Source: Sulfurimonas sp. hsl 1-7
GTDB taxonomy: Bacteria > Campylobacterota > Campylobacteria > Campylobacterales > Sulfurimonadaceae
Direction: 5' to 3'
Assembly: GCF_030577135.1 (NCBI RefSeq)
Contig: NZ_JAUIRR010000002.1
Span: 450,157 to 514,156, forward strand
DNA length: 64,000 bases
Shown here: positions 35,000-44,008 of the stretch, piece after piece
Layout: each line of letters begins with the position of its first letter
Position numbering within the stretch: position 1 is the stretch's first letter
Notes under the pieces: model-generated
Database searches by the model: none
What the model was told of the DNA's origin: nothing
The model's input: only the letters and a program-made list of their open reading frames with translations
Program-made: the position numbers and the translations under genes

Positions 35000-35611
35000 T
35001 CAACCATATAGTTTAGCAAACGGATCCCAACTTGGATCACTGTGCCATTCATACTCAACTTCATTTGCAATCGCTAAAGCTTCTTGTGTACCCAATATTT
35101 TACTTATAAGTCCAAGTGTCATATCCATACCTGCTGAAATGCCTGAAGATGTAAAGTATCTGCCGTCTTCAACCCAACGAGCTTCTTTTTTCCAGAGCAC
35201 TTGCGAACCTTGAGATATCACCCAATTAAAAGCTCTTTTATTTGTTGTTGCATGTACTCCGTTAAGTAAACCTGATTTTGCGAGTAAGGCACTTCCTGTG
35301 CAAATAGATGTGATATACTTTGCATCTTTTGACTGTATCTGGATCCATTCAAGTATCTTTGGATTCTCTACCTCTTTACGTGTCCCCATACCGCCCGGGA
35401 TCATTATAATATCGTAATCACTGCTATTAAAATCATACTCTGCAACTACTTTTGGACCTTGTTTACTTACAACATTCCCTATATTTTGGGAAACCATACA
35501 GATCTCAAACACTTCGGGACGTATCCCATACATCTCAAGAGGTCCAAAAACATCAAGTAGTTCAAATTCTGGAAATAGTAAAACACCGATTTTAAATTTG
35601 TTATTCATCAT
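35000..35611 (-). CDS. DJ-1/PfpI-family protein, isonitrile-hydratase-like
   Basis: A 203-residue cytoplasmic protein: IGVLLFPEFELLDVFGPLEM at the N terminus, IIMIPGGMG, and the nucleophile elbow TSICTGSALLAKSGLL with the reactive cysteine, followed by HATTNKRAF. This set fits the InhA (isonitrile hydratase)/GATase1-like branch rather than protease PfpI. Exact chemistry is unknown. It is a single gene, divergent from the Ntn hydrolase. Confidence 0.82.
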   Translation of the reverse strand: MMNNKFKIGVLLFPEFELLDVFGPLEMYGIRPEVFEICMVSQNIGNVVSKQGPKVVAEYDFNSSDYDIIMIPGGMGTRKEVENPKILEWIQIQSKDAKYITSICTGSALLAKSGLLNGVHATTNKRAFNWVISQGSQVLWKKEARWVEDGRYFTSSGISAGMDMTLGLISKILGTQEALAIANEVEYEWHSDPSWDPFAKLYG

Positions 35612-35728
35612 ACAGCCTTCAATTTTATCAAATGAATAATATCACAGAAAAAATTTATTTATATTTATTTAGATGTAAAGAAAAGTTGTTACAATATTCC
35701 CAAATATTTTTCAAATATAGGATAACAG

Positions 35729-36817
35729 ATGAAAATAAAACAGTTCCTACTTTCACTTGCTACCGTGGCAGCACTTAGTTTTAGCCCGAATGTGGATGCA
35801 TGTACAGGGATATGCCTCAAAGCCCAAGATAAAAGTGTTGTCTATGGACGTACTGGTGAGTTTGGAGTTCCATTAGATATTCGTCTTATTGTAATCCCTA
35901 AAGGTATTACTATGAATGGTGGAAAAATAGATGGAGCAAAACCGAAAAGCTGGACTACCAAATATGCCGTAGCAGGGGTTAACACACATGGAAGCGCAGA
36001 AGCTCTTGATGGAATCAATGAAGCTGGTTTACATGCAGGGGGATTTTATTTTCCGGACTATGCAAAATATCCAAAAGTAACACATGCTGATGATGGAAAT
36101 GTTGTTTCTCCTACAAGTTTTATAAACTTTATCCTCACTCAGTTTGCAACACTTGATGAAGTGAAAGAGGGTATCAAAGATCTTAAAGTTTCAGGTGCAA
36201 AGAACAAAGATTGGGGAGGGATCGTTCCACCTTTTCACTGGATTGTAACTGACAATAAAGGAGATTCTATAGTAATCGAGCCGGTTGATGATACACTCAA
36301 AATACATAACAACCCTTTAGGTGTAATGGCAAACTCTCCAACCTTTGACTGGCATATGACAAATCTGAGAAACTATATCTACCTAAACCCTGTAAATGTC
36401 CCGCCTGTAAAGATTGAAGATATCACTTTCAGTCAACTTGGTGAGGGCTCAGGTTTGGGAGGAATGCCTGGAGACTTTACACCACCGTCACGATTTGTGC
36501 GTGCGGCTTTCTACTCACAATCGGCTCCGCCAATGAAAAATGCAAATGAAGCTATGTTTGAAGCGTTTCACATTCTCAATCAGTTCGATATCCCAAAAGG
36601 CTCTGTAGCTGCGATGAACAAAGGCAAAAAGGTAGATGAGATCACGCAAGCAACCGTTGTTGCAGATCTGAAAAATCTGAAGTATTACATACATAACTAT
36701 TATAGTCGCAGAATCAAGATGATAGATCTCAATCAAATTGATCCAAAAGAGAAAAAGATTATACAAATCGATCTGCCAAAACATGAAACGATCGAAGATC
36801 TGACACCAAAAAGGTAG
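35729..36817 (+). CDS. Secreted Ntn-type linear-amide hydrolase (choloylglycine/penicillin V acylase family)
   Basis: A 362-residue exported enzyme. The signal peptide ends at SPNVDA so that cleavage exposes Cys25 (CTGICLKAQD), the expected N-terminal nucleophile of this Ntn family. Further family features are VVYGRTGEFG with the conserved Arg, an internal Gly-Gly-Phe-Tyr stretch (LHAGGFYFPDY), and the Asn-containing NSPTFDWHMTNLRNY. Related enzymes cleave bile salts, penicillin V or acyl-homoserine lactones. The substrate is not known here. It is six bases upstream of a beta-barrel gene, so the two probably act together at the cell envelope. Confidence 0.82.
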   Translation: MKIKQFLLSLATVAALSFSPNVDACTGICLKAQDKSVVYGRTGEFGVPLDIRLIVIPKGITMNGGKIDGAKPKSWTTKYAVAGVNTHGSAEALDGINEAGLHAGGFYFPDYAKYPKVTHADDGNVVSPTSFINFILTQFATLDEVKEGIKDLKVSGAKNKDWGGIVPPFHWIVTDNKGDSIVIEPVDDTLKIHNNPLGVMANSPTFDWHMTNLRNYIYLNPVNVPPVKIEDITFSQLGEGSGLGGMPGDFTPPSRFVRAAFYSQSAPPMKNANEAMFEAFHILNQFDIPKGSVAAMNKGKKVDEITQATVVADLKNLKYYIHNYYSRRIKMIDLNQIDPKEKKIIQIDLPKHETIEDLTPKR

Positions 36818-36822
36818 TTACT

Positions 36823-37611
36823 GTGGGGTTAAAAAAATATATCAGCTCTTTGATTCTAAGCGTGAGCTTGCCTATGGCTGCTTTTGCCGAACATAGCTCT
36901 GATGATCTTGCCAAAAAGCTTGCCAACCCTGTCGCTTCACTCATCAGTGTACCTTTTCAATTTAATTACGATCGAAATATCGGTGCAAACGAAAAAGGGG
37001 TGCGAACCACACTGAACATTCAGCCTGTACTCCCTTTTGAATTGAGTAAAGACTGGAATCTGATCTCAAGGACTATATTTTCTGTAATGGATCAAAAAGA
37101 TGTGGTTTCAGGATCTCAAAGTGGTCTTGGCGATACTGTACAAACATTCTTTCTCTCACCTAACAAAAGTAATGGTGGGCTTATCTGGGGTATGGGACCA
37201 GTATTTCTTTTACCAACAGCTACAGATGAACTTTTAGGTGGAGAAAAATGGGGTGTTGGACCATCTGCTGTTTTGATACAGCAAGAGGGATCATACAACT
37301 TGGTCCTCCTTGCAAACTACATCAAATCTTTTGCAGGGGATAAAAACCGTACAGATATCTCTTCGGCTTTTGTTAATCCTGTAGTTTCAAAAAACATCCC
37401 TGGAGGATGGACTCTCGGAGTACAGCTCGAGCACACTTTTGATCTTAAAAATGAAGAGGATACAGGTGTTGGTTCAGCTTTTATCTCTAAAGTGACACAA
37501 ATAAATGGACAAACGCTAAGCTTCTCTTTAGTGCCAAAATACTGGTATGAAACAACGGATAACTCTGCTAAAGGGTTTGGTTTGCGAGGAAGTATAGTAT
37601 TTATTTTTTAG
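36823..37611 (+). CDS. Outer-membrane beta-barrel protein
   Basis: Start is GTG at 36823, five bases after the hydrolase stop. The 262-residue product has a Sec signal (LILSVSLPMAAFA) and an alternating beta-strand pattern to a C-terminal aromatic residue (GLRGSIVFIF), the sign of an outer-membrane barrel. Strand motifs such as GLGDTVQTFFLSP and WGMGPVFLLPTAT fit transporter-type barrels like MetA/phenol-degradation relatives. It may import the hydrolase's substrate or products; this is inferred from the operon. Its end overlaps the next convergent gene by 11 bases. Confidence 0.75.
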   Translation: MGLKKYISSLILSVSLPMAAFAEHSSDDLAKKLANPVASLISVPFQFNYDRNIGANEKGVRTTLNIQPVLPFELSKDWNLISRTIFSVMDQKDVVSGSQSGLGDTVQTFFLSPNKSNGGLIWGMGPVFLLPTATDELLGGEKWGVGPSAVLIQQEGSYNLVLLANYIKSFAGDKNRTDISSAFVNPVVSKNIPGGWTLGVQLEHTFDLKNEEDTGVGSAFISKVTQINGQTLSFSLVPKYWYETTDNSAKGFGLRGSIVFIF

Positions 37612-37813
37612 TAAACTTTGTAAAAAACTCAGTTTTCACTCTCATAAAATAGATATTACTTGAATTTGTATACAAAACTGCATCTACCCATTCATCATTT
37701 ATTTGAAGTTTTGCATTTGTAGATAAAATAAGATAATCAACACCCTTATATTCGTAGTAATTATCTAAGCCTTGAGCTCCGTTTTTCTTGGCTATTTCAT
37801 ACTCTATAAACAT
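37601..37813 (-). CDS. Small conserved-looking protein of unknown function
   Basis: A 70-residue soluble protein (MFIEYEIAKKNGAQGLDNYYEYKG...) with an alpha/beta pattern and no signal or membrane segment. I do not recognise the family. It is one base downstream of the next minus-strand gene, and behind dGTPase, so it may be the last gene of a long unit. Its stop overlaps the converging barrel gene. Confidence 0.5.
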   Translation of the reverse strand: MFIEYEIAKKNGAQGLDNYYEYKGVDYLILSTNAKLQINDEWVDAVLYTNSSNIYFMRVKTEFFTKFTKK

Positions 37814-37814
37814 T

Positions 37815-38180
37815 CTAAATCGTCGTTCCCATCTTTTGTAAGTATGTCACCATATCCTCAAACTCCTCACCGAGTTCAGAACGTATGTTATCTATATGGC
37901 TATCGATAAATGTAGGTGAAAATTCTACCTGAGATAATGGTACTGGGGTCTCAAACTTTACTCCCAACTGATCGAAACAGTAATTAAAATCTCTGATCTC
38001 TTCCTCGTTGGCAATGTCGATGGCATGTGCAATCGCCTGAATATTAATTCTCATCACTAAAAGCTGCATCTCCTGCTCTGATAAACTCCCCAGTGCATCT
38101 GCCAAGCCATTAATTATATAATCATATATTACTCGAGAGAGCACAATTTGCTTTTTAGTTTTTAATGATAATTCTTCCAT
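37815..38180 (-). CDS. Helical protein of unknown function in the dGTPase operon
   Basis: A 121-residue, mostly helical, acidic soluble protein (residues 8-60 form helices, INIQAIAHAIDIANEEEIRD). No known domain is apparent. It lies 15 bases downstream of dGTPase and one base upstream of the 70-residue protein on the same strand, suggesting co-transcription. Expression of all three together is inferred from spacing. Confidence 0.55.
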   Translation of the reverse strand: MEELSLKTKKQIVLSRVIYDYIINGLADALGSLSEQEMQLLVMRINIQAIAHAIDIANEEEIRDFNYCFDQLGVKFETPVPLSQVEFSPTFIDSHIDNIRSELGEEFEDMVTYLQKMGTTI

Positions 38181-38195
38181 ACGATCACTTTATTG

Positions 38196-39263
38196 TTAAA
38201 ATCTTCCGCTAATTTCATTATACATATCGAGTGCATAACGATCACTCAATCCTGCAATATAATCAGCTATAACACGGTGTTTTTTTCTTGTTTCTAATTG
38301 CTCGTAATAAAACTTCGGCAACATTTTCGGCTCTTCCATAAGCCCTTTATAAAGCCCTTTGATTGCTTGAGAACCTGCATACATCTTACGAACGATATCT
38401 TTATGTTGATACATCTTTTGAAACAGGAGTTTCTTCAGTTTTTTGATCTTCGTTTCAAGCTCTTTTTCATAACCTATAGGGAACTCTTCTCTCTTTTCTA
38501 CTCGTTGCTCTGAATACGCAAGAAGTGAATAAACAAGATGGTTGATCATGTGTGAGCTGAATCTATAACGGAACATCTCGTCATTTTCACTTCCCACACC
38601 TTCTGCTTCAACCTTTGCAAGTATATCCTGCACTAATTCACTCTCTTTAAGATCCTCAAAAGAGATAATACCAGAATGAACTCCGTCATCAATATCGTGA
38701 CTGATGTAGGCTATCTCATCGGCACGATCCACGATCATCGCTTCATACGTCGGATGACGTTCGAGATCGAAATGTTTATCTACCACTGAAGGGATAAACG
38801 ACTTTCTGTAAGGATAAGAGTGCTTTAAAATCCCCTCTAAAGTGGCAAAGGTAAGATTAAGCCCGTCAAAAGCTTTATAACGCTTTTCAAGCTTGGTCAC
38901 GACTCGAAAACTTTGAAAGTTATGCTCAAATCCATTTGTAAAACCGTCTGCTTTTAAACACTCATCCAAAGTATCCCCGCCGATGTGGCCAAAAGGGGTA
39001 TGACCGAGATCGTGAGCCAGAGCTATCGCTTCTGCTAAAGATTCATTGAGACCTAGTTCTGAGGTGATTGATCGGGCAATTTGTGAGACCTCGATCGAGT
39101 GTGTGAGGCGCGTTCTAAAAAAATCACCTTCGTGATTTAAAAAGACCTGCGTTTTGTATTCGAGTTTTCTAAAACTGCCAGAGTGGATAATTCTATCTCT
39201 GTCTCTGGCATAAGGATTTCTAAAATCTTTGTCGATCTTATAAAATCTGTCTGTAAGCTTCAT
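38196..39263 (-). CDS. dgt: dGTPase (deoxyguanosine triphosphate triphosphohydrolase)
   Basis: The ATG at 39263 is chosen because AAAAGGAGA lies nine bases upstream; an in-frame ATG at 39302 is weaker. The 355-residue HD-fold enzyme shows TRLTHSIEVSQIARSI, the metal motif AHDLGHTPFGHIGGD, and DRADEIAYISHDIDDGV for the second half of the site. It splits dGTP into deoxyguanosine and triphosphate, balancing DNA precursors. It follows phnA (82-base gap) in a run with thyX and nrdB. Confidence 0.9.
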   Translation of the reverse strand: MKLTDRFYKIDKDFRNPYARDRDRIIHSGSFRKLEYKTQVFLNHEGDFFRTRLTHSIEVSQIARSITSELGLNESLAEAIALAHDLGHTPFGHIGGDTLDECLKADGFTNGFEHNFQSFRVVTKLEKRYKAFDGLNLTFATLEGILKHSYPYRKSFIPSVVDKHFDLERHPTYEAMIVDRADEIAYISHDIDDGVHSGIISFEDLKESELVQDILAKVEAEGVGSENDEMFRYRFSSHMINHLVYSLLAYSEQRVEKREEFPIGYEKELETKIKKLKKLLFQKMYQHKDIVRKMYAGSQAIKGLYKGLMEEPKMLPKFYYEQLETRKKHRVIADYIAGLSDRYALDMYNEISGRF

Positions 39264-39345
39264 TGCTATATGTCTCCTTTTTACAAAAGCAAGCTTCTGC
39301 AAAAATTCCTTTCACTAAAGCTTTGCCTAACGGCAAGAGTAAAAA

Positions 39346-39876
39346 CTACGCTTTTTTAATAAACTCTGTTTTTAAGAAGATTTTTGTTCCGTTTACACGA
39401 CCTTCAATATGTGTCGGATCGTTTGGAGCAAGTGCAATTCTAGTAACCGTAGTACCGCGTTTTGCAGTAAATCCAGCACCTTTAACCTCTAAATCTTTCA
39501 TAATAACAATGCTGTCACCTGCATGAAGTTCAACACCGTTACAATCTTTATAAACAAGTTTGTTCTCTTCAGCACTAATCGCTTGTTCAGCTAATTTTAG
39601 TTCATCCTCTTCAAGATACATCATATCTACCATATCTTGACGACCAAGTTTGTTTAGTAGGATGTAGCTCATCACTTTTACTGCCGGTGTTTCACTCCAC
39701 ATAGAGTCGTTTAGACAGTTAAAATGTGTCTCATCAAGCTCACCGCTCTCAATTTGAGATTTACATGTAGAACAAACATAGATACTTTGCTCTTCACTCC
39801 CGTCACTTACAGGTAATTCGATTAACTCTACACCTTCAGAACTTCCACATAATTCACATACTTCACTTCTTGCCAT
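39346..39876 (-). CDS. PhnA-domain zinc-ribbon protein
   Basis: A 176-residue protein. Two zinc-ribbon Cys pairs are visible (CELCGSSEG near residue 7 and CSTCKS near residue 36), followed by a helical middle and the PhnA/YjdM C-terminal domain (DCNGVELHAGDSIVIMKDLEVK then RGTTVTRIAL). Despite the name, PhnA/YjdM proteins are not clearly required for phosphonate use and no enzymatic role is proven. It is downstream of the small lipoprotein with a two-base gap. Confidence 0.8.
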   Translation of the reverse strand: MARSEVCELCGSSEGVELIELPVSDGSEEQSIYVCSTCKSQIESGELDETHFNCLNDSMWSETPAVKVMSYILLNKLGRQDMVDMMYLEEDELKLAEQAISAEENKLVYKDCNGVELHAGDSIVIMKDLEVKGAGFTAKRGTTVTRIALAPNDPTHIEGRVNGTKIFLKTEFIKKA

Positions 39877-39878
39877 TT

Positions 39879-40097
39879 TTACTCCTCGTCTTTATCAAAC
39901 TCTAGATCTTTGTTTGATACTTTTTTATCTTCTGTAACTTTATTGAAGGCCTTGTCAGCTTTCTTTTCGTCGTACGCTCTACACTCCTGCGGCATCTCGC
40001 CACCTTGAGTATTGATATTATCACACATAGTGCCTGTTATTCTAAAGTGGGAACATCCACTAAAAACCAATAATGATAAAATGAGTAACTTATACAT
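39879..40097 (-). CDS. Small lipoprotein
   Basis: A 72-residue protein with a lipoprotein signal (MYKLLILSLLVFSGCSHFRI; lipobox FSGC, lipidated cysteine near residue 15). The mature part is short, hydrophilic and rich in Lys/Glu/Asp (KKADKAFNKVTEDKKVSN), with two more cysteines (MCDNIN and QECRAY) that could form a disulfide. Function is unknown. It lies eight bases after thyX on the same strand. Confidence 0.6.
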   Translation of the reverse strand: MYKLLILSLLVFSGCSHFRITGTMCDNINTQGGEMPQECRAYDEKKADKAFNKVTEDKKVSNKDLEFDKDEE

Positions 40098-40105
40098 ATA
40101 TTTTC

Positions 40106-40948
40106 CTATTTGTTTTTCACGATAAGATCAAGATATTTCTTTGGAGTAGCAGCTTTCATCGCCTCAGCCAACCATCTGATCTGAAAATACGCAGCACCAC
40201 TGTCTCTTAGAGCAAAATAATTTTTCAAACTTCTAAGATTAAATGTTACCACCATATCAACTTTTACATTGTCTGAGATGATATGCTTAAATGCATCACC
40301 CACGTTACGCTTTTTCTTTCCAGCTTCAAGTGCTTCATAAACTTTTTGTGAATCACCTGCAAACTCCTCTAAAAACCCTAAAGAGCTTTTAGCAACCGAA
40401 ATAGCATAAAAATCTTCCACTTTTTTTGATTGGTACAGAAGCTTCTCATACATTCCCGAGATCTCTAAAGCGTTATAATCCTCATCTGCCGTTACAAACA
40501 TATCGAAAGAGAGTATTTTTTGTATAAAAAACTCTTTGCCGCCACCTTGAAGAGAGGCTACAAATGCATTGATAATACTACTCATCGTGTAGCGTGTACT
40601 TCTCACACTGATCGCTTGAAGTCTGTGACGTGCATGCTCTTGTAAAACACCACGACTCGTTCCTCTAACTAAGTATGAAAGGTTTGCATGTTCTAAGATA
40701 GAGTGGTGAAAGTAGGTCCATGCAAGATCGTCTAAGAGTTGCGATTCGTCTATACTGTTTAATTCATTTGTCATAGACTCATCGGGCAAAATGTTACGGA
40801 TAGATTTAATAACATCATTTTCACTGTTTTCAAAGCTATCATAACATGTACGTGCAGCTGTTTCTGCAACACCTATACCTGTATCTTGTAGAAGTACTAC
40901 CTCAGGTCTTGTGTATCTTATGCCGTAAATCTCTTCCATCTCTCGCAT
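40106..40948 (-). CDS. thyX: Flavin-dependent thymidylate synthase ThyX
   Basis: A 280-residue enzyme. RHRLQAISVRS matches the ThyX motif RHR-X7-S exactly and is preceded by HANLSYLVRGTSRGVLQEHA. The C-terminal DNVKVDMVVTFNLRSLKNYF followed by ALRDSGAAYFQIRWLAEAM completes the fold. ThyX makes dTMP from dUMP with FAD and methylene-folate. An ATG at 40939 with AGGA eight bases upstream is an alternative start that may be the true one. It lies in a minus-strand run with nrdB and dgt. Confidence 0.93.
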   Translation of the reverse strand: MREMEEIYGIRYTRPEVVLLQDTGIGVAETAARTCYDSFENSENDVIKSIRNILPDESMTNELNSIDESQLLDDLAWTYFHHSILEHANLSYLVRGTSRGVLQEHARHRLQAISVRSTRYTMSSIINAFVASLQGGGKEFFIQKILSFDMFVTADEDYNALEISGMYEKLLYQSKKVEDFYAISVAKSSLGFLEEFAGDSQKVYEALEAGKKKRNVGDAFKHIISDNVKVDMVVTFNLRSLKNYFALRDSGAAYFQIRWLAEAMKAATPKKYLDLIVKNK

Positions 40949-40989
40949 CCTATAACATGAATAGTTTATTTTACTATAAAAAAGCTTAT

Positions 40990-42600
40990 TTATCCTTGTG
41001 ACAGTTCGATCACGGAGTTAAGGGCATTTTGGAGTGTTTCTACATTAAGCCCCTGATCAAGAAGAAGTTGTCGTATCTTTTTTGAGATTGTAGGACTTAT
41101 CTTCCCGTCAAGCCCGACAAGATGAAATACAACATAATTTGCTAAAGCAAGGTCGTACACTTCAACAGGAGCATATTTTGGATTATCGCTAAATCGTACC
41201 GAATCAACAATATCTCTGTCCAGATTCCAAAAACTTAAAATATTACTGCTTACGCGTGCAGTTGTAGTGTGCACCACTTTTTGTTCGGCATACTCTATCG
41301 AGTAGTTTTCCAAGAGTGTTTTAAAACCTTTTTCTTTCCCGCTTCTCTTCACCTCTTTAGCAATCAATAATTGCCCTAAATTACCAAGAATTGCAGCTGT
41401 TGAGAGTGTTTCTAAAGCTGCTATTGAAACTTTAGAATACCATTTCAACATCAAAAGGTAACGTTTTGTCGCTACATCCGAAAACTGTTTAAATGAAAAG
41501 TTGTATATCTCCAAATCACTAAAGTCAAAGTTTTTATGCACCTGTTTTAAAACAATAGCATTGAGATATTTTTTTCCAAGCAGAGAGACCGCTTTATCTA
41601 TGGTTTTAATCTCTGGCAGATTGTAGAGAGGATTTTTAACCTCCTGCATCACCATAGCTGCGATCACGGGGTCTTGCTTCACAGCCTGTACAAGATCTTT
41701 GATCGAGGCTTCATCGCTATTGCAAATATCTCGTATACGACGAATAGAGTTTGGAAAGGCCTGAAGCTCAAGAACAAAGTTTTCAATCTCTTTGTTAGCT
41801 ATAACAAACTTTCTTTCACCAAAATGAGACTCTGTTACCGTAATCAATTCACGCTTTAATTCATTAGGGCGGATAGGATAACTCAAAATATGATGAATAC
41901 CTTTAATCATCAACTTTTTACGGGTAGTTGTATCCATTTTGTTTAACAATACTATCAAAGCAGTTCTAGGGGCATACTTATAGAGGAATCTGACAATCTC
42001 GGCAGATTGACTTTTCGTGTCTATAACACAAAGTTCTCCGGGTTTGTTTTTAATAAGTTCATGAAACTCCTCCATGTCACTACTCACTACAACCTCTTTT
42101 GTGTAGTGTTGTAAAAAAGAGATAAGTTTCTCAGGAGTCTGCTTTTTATCGTGAAAATAGTAAAGTCTGTAGCTTTTTAAAAGTAGGAGCGGATCTACAT
42201 CGATCGCCTCACAGATCTGTACCTCGTCTAAAAGCTCTTGATCGATTGTACTGAGCGTTTCTACACCGCTTTGTAACTCATCTTCCCATTTAAGATACTG
42301 TACAAAAATGTCTTTAAACCAGTTGTGAACACTTTTAGAAAGCGGTGGTGCGACATCTCGCAATCCATTTAATACACTCTCTACTTTAGCCGCTAGCTTT
42401 TCAAGTTCATGAAGATGAAAATAACCGCTGTTCGCTTTGAGACTGTGAAAAATTCTAAATAGCCTGTTAATAGAATCTACATACTCTTTCTCTTCATCTA
42501 GTAGATCGATGCAGTTTTGGATATCTACAGCCTCATCGCTAAGCTGATCTAAAAATACATCATAAATCTCTTGACTAAAGTTATGCTTTTCGGGCAACAC
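40990..42600 (-). CDS. HPt - receiver-like - HDOD fusion signalling protein
   Basis: A 536-residue soluble protein. Residues about 5-110 form an HPt domain with the phospho-acceptor His52 in RIFHSLKANSGYF. Residues about 165-265 resemble a receiver domain (LCVIDTK, LIVLLNK, HHILSYPIRPNEL), but the conserved Lys is replaced and the N-terminal acidic pair is not evident. Residues about 280-480 form an HDOD domain (LQAFPNSIRRIRDICNSDEA then AAILGNLGQLL). Such a chain could take phosphate from a CheA-like kinase and act on an HD-GYP or Csr-type output. It sits between pcm and thyX. Confidence 0.78.
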   Translation of the reverse strand: MLPEKHNFSQEIYDVFLDQLSDEAVDIQNCIDLLDEEKEYVDSINRLFRIFHSLKANSGYFHLHELEKLAAKVESVLNGLRDVAPPLSKSVHNWFKDIFVQYLKWEDELQSGVETLSTIDQELLDEVQICEAIDVDPLLLLKSYRLYYFHDKKQTPEKLISFLQHYTKEVVVSSDMEEFHELIKNKPGELCVIDTKSQSAEIVRFLYKYAPRTALIVLLNKMDTTTRKKLMIKGIHHILSYPIRPNELKRELITVTESHFGERKFVIANKEIENFVLELQAFPNSIRRIRDICNSDEASIKDLVQAVKQDPVIAAMVMQEVKNPLYNLPEIKTIDKAVSLLGKKYLNAIVLKQVHKNFDFSDLEIYNFSFKQFSDVATKRYLLMLKWYSKVSIAALETLSTAAILGNLGQLLIAKEVKRSGKEKGFKTLLENYSIEYAEQKVVHTTTARVSSNILSFWNLDRDIVDSVRFSDNPKYAPVEVYDLALANYVVFHLVGLDGKISPTISKKIRQLLLDQGLNVETLQNALNSVIELSQG

Positions 42601-42639
42601 AGTTCCTTTTACAATACAACTACAAACTTTTAGTTTTGG

Positions 42640-43284
42640 CTATTTTACAACACCATCCAAAATAGGGACAAAGTCACAATCTTCGAGTTCCTCTTCTATA
42701 ATGCGATCACCTCGCTTCATAAAACGTGTAATCACCTGCTTACCATCTGCTTGTTCTATAGGAGCTACCAAGATCCCGTCATCAGCAAGCTGTTCAAAGA
42801 GTTTTGCAGGGATCTCTTTTGCAGTTGCCGAGAAGAGGATACGATCGTACGGAGCATACTGGATCCAGCCGTTTTGCCCGTCATCGGTACGTGTATGGAT
42901 GTTATTTAGCCCTAGATCACGAAACCTTTTTTTCGCTTCAAGGATCAAACTCTCAATTCTCTCGATCGTAAAAACACCGCGGAAAAGGTGGGAAAGTACA
43001 GCTGCTTGATATCCGCTGCCGCAACCAACTTCCAATACTCTGTCTGCCCCTCTTGGGATCAGGTACTCAGTCATTTTTGCAACTGTTAGCGGAGAACTTA
43101 TATATTGGTTTGAGCCTATCGGCAAAGCATCTAACTTATAAGCATTATGTCTAAAGCCCATAGGAACAAAAGCCTCTCGATCCGTTAATGCTATCGCTTT
43201 TTTCACATACTCATCTAAACCACCCATTTTTGCTTCACAATCTTGAGCTAACTTTGCCGTTTTTGTCGCTTTTATCCTATCCAT
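42640..43284 (-). CDS. pcm: Protein-L-isoaspartate O-methyltransferase
   Basis: A 214-residue SAM-dependent methyltransferase with AFVPMGFRHNAYKLDALPIG, QYISSPLTVAKMTEYL and the SAM loop VLEVGCGSGYQAAVLSHLF. It repairs isoaspartyl residues in aged proteins. The start lies within the end of the nitrilase gene (eight-base overlap), suggesting coupled translation. Length is normal for bacterial Pcm. Confidence 0.9.
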   Translation of the reverse strand: MDRIKATKTAKLAQDCEAKMGGLDEYVKKAIALTDREAFVPMGFRHNAYKLDALPIGSNQYISSPLTVAKMTEYLIPRGADRVLEVGCGSGYQAAVLSHLFRGVFTIERIESLILEAKKRFRDLGLNNIHTRTDDGQNGWIQYAPYDRILFSATAKEIPAKLFEQLADDGILVAPIEQADGKQVITRFMKRGDRIIEEELEDCDFVPILDGVVK

Positions 43285-44005
43285 TTATCCCTACATCCAA
43301 ATATCTTCTCATTACCGAGATCTCTTTTTTCTTATACTCCTGCTCTAAGCAAGGGTTATTCCCGTTTCTCTTCTCTACACCCTGGGGTGTAATGATCCCG
43401 CTTAAAACACTGCAATCATCATTAGCTGAGTCACTCGCACAAACATAACACTGATTGATGATTGCCAATGTTTGTGTCAGTGCTCTAAAATGCTCGCCGC
43501 GAGATTTTCCCCACCAAGCGGGGATCGCTATAATGTCGGCACCCTCAGTTTTTTGCCACAGCTCTTTAAAACGAAGCTCAAAACAAATAAGTACTGCGAT
43601 CTTCACACCCGCGATCTCAAAGATTTCAAGATCACTGTCATCACCCTCTTGCATATACTTGTGCTCATCACCCAGTTTGAAAAGTCTTGCTTTGGCTCTT
43701 TGATGGATCAGTTCTCCATCTGCAAAAACTTTAGCCGTATTGTAAACTTTTCCATCTATACGCTCTAACATTGTTAGTATAACAACCTTGTTTTGTGAGT
43801 GTTTTTGGATCTGTGTGCTAAAGTGTGATGAGAGCTCTGTCAGTTTATCCAGGTTTTCATAATCAAAACCACTTAAACAAACTTCAGGAGCTATGATGAT
43901 AGAGTTTTCTTCAACTCCATCAATAGTAGTTAAAAACTCTTCAAGATTCTTTTCGTAATCTGAAGTAGTTTTTAATGAAAGGGTAACAAGTTTTTCTATT
44001 TTCAC
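43277..44005 (-). CDS. Carbon-nitrogen hydrolase (nitrilase superfamily)
   Basis: A 242-residue protein with the Glu-Lys-Cys triad of the nitrilase fold: Glu in IIAPEVCLSG, Lys in HQRAKARLFKLGDE, and Cys in IAVLICFELRF. The second half has IIAIPAWWGKSRGEHF and CYVCASDSAND. The branch (omega-amidase, deaminated-glutathione amidase or similar) cannot be told by eye. It lies three bases after nrdB and overlaps pcm by eight bases. Confidence 0.83.
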   Translation of the reverse strand: MKIEKLVTLSLKTTSDYEKNLEEFLTTIDGVEENSIIIAPEVCLSGFDYENLDKLTELSSHFSTQIQKHSQNKVVILTMLERIDGKVYNTAKVFADGELIHQRAKARLFKLGDEHKYMQEGDDSDLEIFEIAGVKIAVLICFELRFKELWQKTEGADIIAIPAWWGKSRGEHFRALTQTLAIINQCYVCASDSANDDCSVLSGIITPQGVEKRNGNNPCLEQEYKKKEISVMRRYLDVGING

Positions 44006-44008
44006 TTT

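Noticed and set aside
39264-39302. Upstream ATG start of dGTPase
   Set aside because: AAAAGGAGA lies inside this region at good spacing from the ATG at 39263.
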